From NCBI GenBank assembly GCA_018873225.1, contig JAEILZ010000004.1, positions 4,278,001-4,342,000 of the forward strand: DNA of 64,000 nucleotides, given 5' to 3'. Of the stretch, positions 21,663-31,917 are shown in pieces. This DNA comes from [Phialemoniopsis] sp. UDSM-2020. Its lineage: Eukaryota; Ascomycota; Sordariomycetes; Thyridiales; Thyridiaceae. The notes under the pieces were generated by a model, which ran no database searches, was not told the DNA's origin, and worked only from the letters and a program-made list of their open reading frames with translations. Position numbers and translations under genes: made by a program. The number at the start of each line of letters is the position of its first letter. Position 1 is the stretch's first letter.

Positions 21663-22238
21663 ATGACATCCAAAATAATCATATACAGTCTCATCGCCCA
21701 TAGCATAGTTATGGGTGCATCTAGTCAAACGGGCAATGAGACGGCAGCTCACAGTGGCGTGTCGGTTGCAGCCCAGGACACTCCAGAGACGTATGCGCCG
21801 TCCTACTTTGCCTTGAACACTCAACTCGAACTCCAGGTTCATGTCACTTTGATGGTCATTTCTTGGTCCATACTGCTGCGAATAGGTATATCTTCTACTT
21901 TCCATCGCACGACGCAGACCTGCCACTAACAATGCCGCTCAGCCAAAATGCTATCCCTTGCAAAGTCTCGCTACACAATTCTCGACCGTCTCGGGTTCAC
22001 AGCAACAAATATCATCGAAGTGTTTTGCGGAGTTGCATACAGGAACAAAACCCCAGACCTGTACCCGGATATTGCGCATTTTGCTGTGGGGTGGATGGCT
22101 ACAGGCATCGCTACTACGCAGATCAGCCATCTCCTTATGCGCCCATTGACCAAGCTTTTCAACAAGTTCATGAGACGTGACAGTCCCAGATCTGGCAAAT
22201 ATACGATGCCGCCTATTCAGGGCCGCCAAGGCGCATGA
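21663..22238 (+). CDS. Short DUF2427-type membrane protein, paralogous to the Ytp1 N-terminus
   Basis: Predicted 172-residue membrane protein from exons 21663-21885 and 21943-22238; the 57-base intron has a CTAAC branch point. A signal-like hydrophobic start (IIIYSLIAHSIVMGAS) is followed by helices in LQVHVTLMVISWSILLRI and around IAHFAVGWMATGIATTQ. The order HV.LM...I.K.LSLAKSRY...GFT...PDIAHFAVGW...ATTQI parallels residues 70-155 of the full Ytp1 protein encoded 1 kb downstream, with cytochrome b561-like spacing. Only this domain is present; the long C-terminal Ytp1 part is absent. Whether it is a family of its own or a truncated duplicate is unclear. Function unknown; probably endomembrane. 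Confidence 0.8.
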
Positions 22239-22306
22239 ACCCCATCCGACTTTACTCAAAATGGTCGATTTTGGCCCGTGTACAGCGTAAATATCTGGTT
22301 AAGGGC

Positions 22307-22471
22307 CAAGTGGGTGTCAGAAAGGTTGACGGTTTTGGATCATTCTCTAGCCAAATTGCTAACAGACTGAGTCATCCATTCATGCTTAGGTAGTGGGATA
22401 ATCCTGGTTGATCAGTTAATGATCGAGGTTCATCCACAAGGAAAACCGTCAACCATTCTGACACCCACTTG
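22307..22471. mobile_element. MITE-like element with 30-base terminal inverted repeats
   Basis: The 30-base arm at 22307-22336 (begins CAAGTGGGTGTCAGAA) is the reverse complement of 22442-22471 with one mismatch. The five bases AGGGC stand directly outside both ends (22302-22306 and 22472-22476), a possible target-site duplication. The 165-base element has no coding capacity, so it fits a non-autonomous DNA transposon. The superfamily cannot be assigned from one copy. An RNA read through it would form a long hairpin. Confidence 0.75.
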
Positions 22472-22520
22472 AGGGCCTCTGTCGTAACGCTCGATGAAAA
22501 GCCCCTACGAGCTGAATTTC

Positions 22521-22567
22521 GTAACGAGTACGAGTAACGAGTACGACAGGTATCATAACGAGTACGA
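22521..22567. repeat. Three copies of a 13-base word
   Basis: GTAACGAGTACGA occurs at 22521-22533 and 22534-22546 in direct tandem. A third copy with one change follows at 22555-22567 after eight bases. It lies 50 bases from the MITE end. Origin unknown. Confidence 0.7.
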
Positions 22568-23193
22568 AAGATCCCTCAACCAAGATAGCAGGGGGCCTAA
22601 TGTACCTTTTTGGGTTACAGTAATAGAATCCGTAGCGAGGGGACCAGGGCCTAAGTCTGCTAGCTCTCATATATTAGGCCTCGAGGTAATAGGTCTTCGT
22701 GATATGCGATACTGTCGACTCTGTACTAAATAGATCAGGCAGAATAATTACCCCCTAGACTGCGGACACTTTAGAGTATCATCACTCTTTGCCACCAGCG
22801 GTTGCTTGGTAGCACATAATCAGGTACATAGCTCCAGCAACAAGCAAACCCAAGGCCACGATACGCGGGGGGCTTAACATTGCTCAGTTCAACTCAGGAC
22901 ACAGAGAGTTAAGAGGTAACTGACTTCAAACAGCGTATTTCACTAGGAGAGCAAGGATGACACTGTGCATTCTTCAAAGATTACGCGTACTAGCCGCATC
23001 GCGTAGGAGTACACACTCCGAGGAAAGTTCGGAGAAATTGTGAGACTCGGGGGCCCACATCGCCGAGATTCGCTTTGCGACTCGCTCTCCCTGGTCATTT
23101 TCTCCTTCTGCACAGCACACGACAGGACCACTGGTTCCTTCATCTTTTCTTTTTACCCGGAAAGCGTTCAAGAAGGCCAAAACTCACAAAGCA

Positions 23194-24856
23194 ATGACCA
23201 TGGCGACAAAGTTGCTTTTCTGTGCTGCGGCACTGTGGGCAACTACCGCAGCCCATGATCACCACACTGGCAGCGAGAGCACAATTTCAAAGAGCGAGAC
23301 GGTCTCTGCTGAGCCGTTGGTGAGTGTTTCGAAGGATAAACCATGGATCACTGGAACGTGGCTGACGCTTTTGGGGAATCAGGGTACTATGATGTGGATT
23401 CATATTTTCATCCAAATGTTCGCCTACGGACTCGTCTTCCCAATTGGCATGGTCTTCGGCGTAAGCATTTCCTCGAAAACAAACATAGGGATCCAATGAG
23501 CCTAGAATAAAAGTCAACTGACATTTGAACAAATAGCTTAGCAAGTCTCACTGGCACGTCCCAACCCAAATTTTCGGCACAGCCCTCGCCGTCGTCGGCT
23601 TCTTCCTAGGCCATGCCCATACTGGCCGCGAGTTCACAAGCAACAACGTCCACGCCTCCTTTGCATGGGTTCTCCAGCTCCTACTCGCCACCCAGGTCGT
23701 CCTGGGACTATATCTCAAGGGACACTGGGAGAAAGGGATCAATGCATCGATCCGCAGACTGCTCCGACCGTGTCACTCCATACTTGGAAAGGCTATGACG
23801 GTCTTGTCGTGGGCCCAGATGGTGTTTGGTGGTATCACAGCGTTGGGCTTCTGTCAGGGTGACTACCTCGGCCAATGTGCCGCTCACTTCATCATGGGCA
23901 GTGCCTTCGTCGCCTACGGTATCGTCCTTACCATCGTGCTGCTCGTCGGCCAGGTCTGGGTTCAGCGGAGCGGACGCTCCCAGGAATTCTACGACAGCAC
24001 CGTCATCACAGTGTTTGGAATCATCAATGCCTTTACCGAGCACCACTGGGGCACCGACTGGGTCCGCAATGACTGGCAGCACACTGCCATCGGTATCATC
24101 TGGTGGTGTGCTGGCATGGTCGGCATGTGGATGAGCCGGGATCGATATGGGAACCCGCAGCGCAACGTCATTCCTGGGGCTGTTCTATTCATTACTGGCT
24201 GGACCATGTCTGCACATCCTCAGGAGCTCATGGTCAGCGCAGCAACGCACTCCGTTTTCGGCTTCGCGTTGATGACGGCGGGTATCTCCAGGGTCATTGA
24301 GATTTCTTTCATTCTAAGGGATAAACAATCCGTCTCACCTGATGGCCGCTCTTGGAACAGCTTCCAATTCGTTCCCATATTCGTAAGTCTCTCCCCTGCC
24401 ACATTCTTCCGACGTCAGTCCCAGTCAGAACCTCCTCCTAACTTGATACTGTCCCAGTGTCTTCACGTCGCCGGCTTCCTGCTCATGGGCGCCACCGCTG
24501 AGCAGATGACATTCATCGACGCCTCCTCCATGGACCACGTTTCGTATATTCTCGTCCTTTTATCCGTTGCCTGTGTCGTGTTTCTGTTCGCAAACATTCT
24601 CGTTCATCTTTACGATCGCCTCACCAATGCCCAAACGAATAAGGTCAATAATCATACAAAGGATTACATCGATGGAACCGCCGCCGAGAATGGTCGTGTT
24701 GGGCCGGCAGAGGGTTTAGAGCTGCAGTGCCTCATCAGTGATGACGAGGATGACGTGAACGAGAGCAGGCGGATGTTGCCTTTAGGGCAAATCAAGCAGA
24801 GTTTTGAGAGCAGCAGTACGAGTACTGCAGGGAAGAACAACCAAGCTCGCGCCTAG
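23194..24856 (+). CDS. Ytp1-family membrane protein (DUF2427 plus Ytp1 domain)
   Basis: Polytopic membrane protein of 503 residues from exons 23194-23460, 23537-24382 and 24458-24856. A signal peptide (KLLFCAAALWATTAAH) is followed by His-rich HDHHTGSE. The DUF2427 domain has His residues on helices (MMWIHIFIQMFAYGLVFPIGM, LGHAHTGREF, HASFAWVLQLLLATQVVLG). The Ytp1 domain follows with further helices (AQMVFGGITALGFC, EHHWGTDW, HTAIGIIWWCAGMVGMW). The C-terminal tail is soluble and acidic. Intron 2 (24383-24457) is 75 bases without a stop, so it also reads through. Yeast Ytp1 has an unproven, mitochondrial-electron-transport-like annotation; biochemical function is unknown. It stands in tandem with the short DUF2427 paralogue. 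Confidence 0.9.
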
Positions 24857-27800
24857 TGATTCCACCTCATATTGTTGCGTTAGACCGGGATAGAAGGTAT
24901 GGTTTCTTCGAACAACAGCAGTATCATCAATTTTTCATATGTAATGGGCAAGCACAACATTGTAGGAATACGAATAAGGGGTCGAAGGAAATTAGAGCTG
25001 GGCAATTATCAAAGGACATCTCCATTATAACTACTAGAGGGAATTTACTGAACAATTCATTGTTGCCTCAAATGCATACGGAACATCACTCCACGTTTAT
25101 GTCAGCGCCAAGTTGATTTCACACCAGTTTCCATATTGCTGGCTTCGGCTGTCTTGCCTGCTCTGAAGGGCAAACGGCAGGGAGAGGGCGATGCAATGGG
25201 TCACGGTCTATGACCAGTAGCAACAGCTTGCCATGAACATTCTGCTTTTCGCACAGCTCGGTCCACATGAAGTGATCAAGAGATCTACCATAATCAGACC
25301 CAATGGAGAAGGCGAAGCAGCCATATCCATACCACATCCCGCCGTCATCACCCAACGTTCGAGGTCAGGTACGAAGGGCGAAGCACATGTACGATCTAGA
25401 TGTATCAGATCCATGACAGGGCAATCTACGAATCCTTTTCATGAGGCGGGATCTGTACCTTGTTTCTCATTGCACCAAAGGCGCGGTAACCGTTCCGTAA
25501 GGATGACGTATTCTCTACGCACAAGAAAGTGTGGGCCGGACGTACCTCCGCCCCGCTGGCTCCATTGGGCCGCCGAAACCCGGGCGGCAACGGCGGCCCC
25601 ACCGAGCCGACCGTCTCGCCCGAAAACAGGTTCTGTGGGAAAAGTTGAGAGCTGCTGACTGCCTTACATAAGCTCCGACTCCCGAGATGGAGGGTGAAGG
25701 ATCCCCAGCGCACGTAGAGGTCTCATGACAGGCGCGCAGAAGCGGTAGGTGCAGGCGAGCGAGCCCTGTGGCTGGTGGGCATGGGGCGGATCGAAGTAGC
25801 GATGGGTGGTCAAGCGCTTGTCGCGCTAGGAAGGGATAGGAGGCACATAGTCCGCTCGTTGCCGAACAGGATGGTGTATTGGGAGGGAGCATGTACTGTG
25901 AGGTATATCAGTACAGACCGACGTCTTTGGTGCCAGGCGCGGCACGACAACCGGTGCGGACTCAGTCGCCGGCCTAGAGCCGACCGATCGGGATACAATC
26001 TACAACGAGGAGTCCAAGTACGAGTGTCGCAAGAAATACCGACACAGCTTGCACCAGTAGCATTAGGCCAATTCAAAGTCCTCTCAGATAGTCATCACAA
26101 AGAGCCTTCCTCCGAACACCAGTCCAGCTCGGCAGTGACCGAAAGGACATGGCGGGCCTCAAGCAACATCACGGGCGAAAGTGGGCCGAATCGTCATCGT
26201 CGGCTACTGTGCCGTGAGGAGCGGCCGCGGAGACAAGAGGTGGCAGGAGGATATCTGGCCGAGGCGTCGTCGCGGCAATTATGTGGTTTACGGTTCGATG
26301 GCGGGCGGACAAGATGCAAGAGTACCAGAGCTATCGTTGTCTCGGCTTCTTCAGGTCAAATCATCAAAGCACCAGCCGACACAAGGTAAGGTCCAGGAAT
26401 TGCAGGCGTACACAGCGCCTAGCACGAGGCGGAAGGCAATATGGCCTGGCAGCTCGAGGCACCAGACGCGACAGGAGCGGCTCGCCAAAATCCAGCTGCT
26501 AGGAGGCGGTGGTGGGCAGTGACCGTCGTCGTAGTGTACTGTTTTGAGACGGCTAATCGTTAGGCGATTTTCATGTCAATCGTCCGCCTATGCATCGGAC
26601 GTTTGTTGATCTCCCGCCATGGTTTGGACCAAGCATGAGCATGAGCCGGCATTTCGACTCCGCTCGATCGGCAGGCATAATGTTTTGCATCCCGGGTTTT
26701 GGACTTTCAAAACCCCCGCTTGTGTTGGGCTTCAAGATAGACAGCACATGTTGCCTGCGAGGGATCTCCTTCGCATTGCGATGACGTCTTGCCTGGACTG
26801 CGATATTGCATTTCAGGAGAACGCCATACGCGGGGTCCTTTTCGGTAACGTAACGGTAAGCAGATGCCAGACGTGGGAGGGTGGGGTAAATAGCGGGGGG
26901 CTGGCTGGACCCTTAGTTAGTGGTGTCAACCCTGTAGCTTATCGGTGCGGAGGTGTGGCAGTCAAAGACACTGAAGCAGGTTTCTCAGATCGCCGGGCGG
27001 CAGAACCCCGCTCCCTGTAACAAGACCGTCGACGCACCCGACCGAAAGAGGTCGAGATGGTGATCTATCAAAGGTTGGAGTGCCTCAAGCGTGAGGAGCT
27101 ATCGCAGTCCTTTGCCAAGTCTCGACGATGCGATCGGAGACACGGGTGGGGAAATGGATTTCCGTGGCGGGAGACATGGTTGAGACGGTCTTGCAATCTA
27201 GACGAGCATGTGAAGGGAACCGGGAGGCGGTCAGACCTCGAAGCGAACAAAGGGATGAGGAATTTACATTTGAGATAATACAGAAAACAAATTGTGCTGC
27301 TATTTTGGTGATATTGCGGCTCGTTTTCTCCTCATGGTCTCAGACTGTGCATGCCTAGAGGTGATCACGAGGCCCTGCCAGTTCGGCATGACCGCTGGGG
27401 GAAGGCGGTAAGGGAGCTCGCGGGTGACCTTTTTGGGCAGGCGGTGTGGGCTCTTTGGGAAGCACATTCTGATAAGGGATCGTCCACGGGATCAACAAGA
27501 GTTCCCTCTAGGAGATATGATATCTCTTGGGGCCGGAGAGCATTGGACGAACGAGTGGCCCAAAGTGGGCTGGTTGTACGCCGTGATAAGTGATTTCGCG
27601 TATTGCGGAGAAGCTCTTTGCAAACCAGGTTCACCTGCCGAGAAAAGGCGGAGGTAGGAATCTGACGAGAGCCAGAGGCAAACTTCCGTGATATCTTCGT
27701 CTCGCCAATGGACCACAGTCAGCCACACTCGGTAATTTGACCGCCCCTATCAATGGAGTCGGCGGTCACTGGAGCTTACTCAGTCGAATCGTACCGTCAG

Positions 27801-30800
27801 CCCTATGCGGTGCAGGCAACCCTCCACGACCGGGGCGATCTGTGTAGCAAAAGGACCCTCCTTGCTTTCATTTCCTGAGATTTGATGATTCTGGAGTCGC
27901 ATAAAAGACGCACCTTCTGAAAGCGGGGAATGAGGCATGGGCCGACAATCTGGGCGTCCAGAGCTGTCGCATGTCGTGTCGAACAAGAACCCCAGGTGGC
28001 CATCTTACGTGTTGGTCGACCACTGGCGGCGGGCCTGCCTGACCTGAGGCTGCCTGGGCCATTCCAGACGGGCGTCCAGGCTGCGCAAAGTGTAGATAAT
28101 ATCCCGTCGACAAAGGGCAGAGCCGATGTGTCTGTCCCGAAGAGGCAACCAGGTAGCGCTGATCTGGGGCTTGGGAGAAGATCAATTACTGGCGTCGGCG
28201 TCCCTTCAGCCGCTCTCATTCGGTCGCCGGAAAGGCAAGTCAGCCATGACTGACTTGTCACCCACCACCACCATCACGCACCCCACAAATCAATCGCTGG
28301 CATTTGAGGAGAATAGCACCACACGTAGCATTTGACCGGAGAGCCTCCTCTCCATTTTGTTGGGGCCTATCGCGGGAGAGCGACACGGCGCTGCAGAGTT
28401 GAGTACATCAATTTGATAGGTCAAGTCGACACATTGAGGCCTCGGCCGGTCTATCCCCAAGTCAGGCAGGCAGACAAAAGAGGGCACGAGAGACTGGGTA
28501 TAAGAGCGAAGCGACGCTGCATTCGTGTCCGTAGAAGGCTTGCAGCTCTTGTTGAACCCTTTTGAGATTGAAGTCCTGCACTTTCAAACTGTCCCCCAAC
28601 TATTTTCGTCAAGTCACTTGCCCATAAAGAGAGTGTCTTGATTACGTGCTTGCAAGCAGAGAGACGTTCCCGTTTCCGGCCTCTCGTATCGAACGAGTTT
28701 ATCGTGACGATTGAAACAAGTGACCGCATTCGCATCTCGCAGAAGCAGTTCATGCGCACTTGCATCATTGTCACACGGCAGAGAACGCCACCACCAACCG
28801 CTGTCGTTGGGAATCAGTTGCGCAGGCATTGACCGTGGCCGTGCCGTTCACGACCGCTGAAGAATAATCCTACCAGACGAGACGGAGTCCCCACAGGGTG
28901 TCGGCTTCGGTGACGACAGTCTCTAGCGGCGGCAATTGAGTTTGCCTGGCTCACTAAAAATTGCTCCATCTGATTGACAGCCTGGGGAAGAAAAGATCCT
29001 TGGACGTTCTAGGGCTGCCCCCAGAAAGTGTCCGTCATTCGACTAATCCGGCAGTCTTTACGACTTTCAGGGTCTCGACCCGTTTCGAGCCCTTGCTCGT
29101 AAAAAGGTGAGGCAACGTCCCATTGTGCCATCACAGGTGTGAATATTTGGCATCAATAACGTCATCGGCTGACGGGAGAGACAGAGTCGGGAAGCTGCAA
29201 GCATCCACAGATCTTCGACAGGGCCTCTCTCTACCGGCCTGAGATCCGCCGAGACGCCCACGCCACAGCGATTGAACCCCTGCTTAGGTCCCGCAGTGGG
29301 AAGCCCTGGGCGTCGATCAAGTGCAGCGCCCCCTGTGCCCAGAGACAAAGCAGCCGACGACCGGTGAGAGCTGCTCTCAAAGGAAGACAAAGCGGCTTTG
29401 TTCGCCCCTCGAGTCTGGTCTAAAAGTGAACTCGCTTTTCCCCAGCCGCTTATCGGTCGGCTCCGTTGTCACTAGGAGGTCGGGAATAAAGGCTTCCGGG
29501 CAAAATTTATCGCCTGCGAGCCGAGTGAACAAGTGAGAAGAAAGCATCAAATTCGGCGAGACAGCCGATACCTTCGAGTACTTCTGGTTCCGGGGCATTC
29601 TGGCCAGAACAACAAGTAACTTTGGCCCTAGTTACCGCCGTGGTGGCGTCGAAAAGTGTGGCACACCGCCCGCAGGACTTTCGAACAGTGGCCCTGTCAG
29701 GGTTTAGGGATTTTACAGGTTTTTGTTACAGCGGCGACGCCTCCGCCAGAGCCCCATCAACAGCGTCATCGTTGCGCATTTGAGGCTTACACCAAGCCTT
29801 CCAGGCGAAAACCAGTTCAGAGACTGGACCCGACATTCCGGGTGTGTATTTTTCGTAAGACTGAGGTGAGTTCATCGATTATATCTACATGCTTGTCCAC
29901 CCGCTTCTTTTCGTCATTGCCATGTCCATCTTTCGTTTGGAAACCAGACCAGACCAAAGAAATAAAGATACCCTGACGATCAATCTACATTCTACCTGCT
30001 GGGCCAGACCTGATCTTCGCGTCACATATCCCATTGCCTGCACATTCACATGCACGATACCTGCTACTTTACTTCGCCTTGCCGCGCGACCTGCTTAGCT
30101 AAACTCGTTTCCAGCGTATCGTATTGGCCGGACTGGTAGTCTCGGCAGGCCCGTAAATCCAGCGACTCAGCGCCCGCGTAGCTATTTTCAGCTTATCCTG
30201 CTCGTACACACTCACCGTAAGTATCGCCGAAGCTCGAGGGGCGATTGGTGCCGACCGGGCGCTGACACACTACTCACCCATAGACGAGTCAACATTTCGA
30301 CACGAATCAGTTGAGGCAAATCTCGGGTCGACTCCACGACAGGGACACTGCCCAACATTTACCACGGTATTAAAACAACGCCATTTGCTTCTGGACCATC
30401 CGGAAATCCCCTCGGAATTTTTTCTGAAGCAATTTCATCTCGCTTGCCTGCTTTGCTTGCTTGTTGTCACGAAAGCTGCAAACAGTGGACGCACGACGCC
30501 GATCCGAATAACAAATAACAAACAAAGGCCACACTCGACCCGGGCCTCGACCGCATACACACACATCGGCTACAGCACGCGCGAGCTGGTGGTGCAAACC
30601 CAAACGATACCTTTCTTCTCCAAGACACACGAAACCGGTCTTTGACCGTCCAGACCACTAATATTGTGCCGAACCCCCCAATCACGAGGGAGCGTCGCCT
30701 GGCTATTGATTTACCCCGCGACCCGAGATCCCCCTCATCAGCTGCTCCTCTTTGGTCCAGCAGAGCCAGCCAGAACCCGCAAGTGACCGCGAGAGGCCAC

Positions 30801-31157
30801 CTGGGCAGTAGACCCCGCGTTTCCTGGCGCTTGGGTTCTCCATTTTCTCCACCTATTTCCCACTCTTTTGTGCTCTGGACGCGTGCGGGTCACCGGCCAC
30901 CCGTCCAGCCACCTCGGGTCAATTGTCAATAAAGGCAGCCACCCAACCTTAAAGAAGCCCCAACTACCGCGTGGCCGCCAAACCTTCTCCTCCTACTTCC
31001 CCAACAGGTCTGCAGACCGGGTTTTTGTCGCGCTTTACGAACAAGAGAGACCGGTTCTCTTTTCATTTCCTTATTTACCGTCTTCCTATTTCCAGCGTGT
31101 CGAGCGATCTCGTGTTGTGTCTCGTTGCTCTTCTGCTCCTATGAATTTATCCAGGAC
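24857..31157. other. 6.3-kb gene desert upstream of the His-rich-tail gene
   Basis: Many short overlapping frames occur on both strands, none with a recognisable domain or a coherent exon series. The first part after the Ytp1 stop is its 3' region. From about 29700 the plus strand becomes pyrimidine- and CA-rich, like fungal leaders. A well-formed intron lies at 30217-30283. I saw no tRNA, rRNA or transposon gene. Long regulatory DNA, noncoding RNA or an unrecognised gene are possible. Confidence 0.5.
30217..30283 (+). other. Probable intron in a 5' leader or noncoding transcript
   Basis: GTAAGTAT donor, GCTGAC branch point and CCCATAG acceptor in a 67-base span, a textbook Pezizomycotina intron outside any reading frame. 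It lies about 870 bases before the ATG at 31158, so it may belong to the leader of that gene. Inferred from signals only. Confidence 0.45.
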
Positions 31158-31161
31158 ATGA
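31141..31161 (+). promoter_or_regulatory. Upstream ORF overlapping the main start by ATGA
   Basis: ATG AAT TTA TCC AGG ACA TGA encodes six residues. Its stop codon overlaps the ATG at 31158 (ATGA). Such an arrangement can permit stop-start reinitiation or repress the main frame. It matters only if 31158, and not 31473, is the true start. Confidence 0.35.
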
Positions 31162-31917
31162 GCACCCACAGCCATCGCACGTCTCGGAAATTCTCCAACT
31201 CTCCAACTCTGCATTCCACACCAACCACTAGTTCCACCACCGACGACTTACACCGCACCGGCGCGCCCATAGATAAGAGGACGCGTTGCCATCCACCACC
31301 ACTACCTCAACAACAACAACCATCGTCGCCACTCTCGCCCCAGCATCAACACATCACCTACAGCTACCGGACGAGGAACTCGCCGTATCGATCGCCGACG
31401 ACGAGAACATCTACTAGCACTAGATCACCAGCATCGTCGCCACTGTCGACGAGAAAGCACAGCAGCACCAAGATGCCGCACCAACCACAGACGTCACACC
31501 CGGACCAGCCTTACTACCTCTTCCCCAGCATGCAGACCCTCGACCCAGCGCGGGAGATGGAGCTGCAGCTGCAGCAGGCGCAGCCCTGGATGATGGCCAC
31601 CATGATCGAGGACGACGACCTGACCTTTGGCGGCAAGCCGCTGAGCACCTGGTACGAGGAGGACAGGAGACGATACAGCGTCGGCGACGAGAGCGAGCCG
31701 TTGCCCAACTTCGAGGAGGAAGAGGAGGAGCAGCGAGGGCGGCAAAGAGTAAGTCTGGAACTCACCACTCGCTTGAGAGCCTATTCATCTCTTTGCATAC
31801 TAACAAGAAAACAAGGACCGCCCCCACTACCAGCATCACAAGTCCTCTCACGGGCACCACAAGAAGTCGCATCATCACCACCACCACAAGTCGCATCACG
31901 AAGAAAAGAAGCACTAA
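31158..31917 (+). CDS. Uncharacterised protein with histidine/lysine-rich C-terminus
   Basis: Two exons, 31158-31748 and 31816-31917 (67-base GT-AG intron), giving 230 residues. The first 105 residues are Ser/Thr/Pro/Gln-rich low complexity and may be leader. The ATG at 31473 (MPHQPQTSHPDQPYY) has a better context and gives 125 residues. The core has PSMQTLDPAREMELQLQQAQ and DDLTFGGKPLSTWYEEDRR, then an acidic run. Exon 2 encodes a tail of about 33 residues with 15 His, including six in a row, and many Lys. The tail suggests metal binding or a charged interaction surface; this is inference. I do not recognise the family. It follows a 6.3-kb region without genes, which suggests elaborate regulation. 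Confidence 0.7.

Larger units (their letters stand above)
22239..23193. other. Intergenic region with MITE, 13-base repeats and AT-rich remnant
   Basis: About 950 bases between the two DUF2427-domain genes. It holds the MITE-like element (22307-22471), three copies of a 13-base word (22521-22567) and an AT- and TpA-rich stretch to about 22800 that looks like decayed repeat DNA. From 22800 on it is the Ytp1 promoter and leader. No gene was recognised. Confidence 0.6.

Noticed and set aside
25775..26389. 204-codon open frame in the 6.3-kb desert
   Set aside because: Arg/Gly-rich composition without a domain, overlapping frames on the other strand; typical of chance in G/C-rich DNA.
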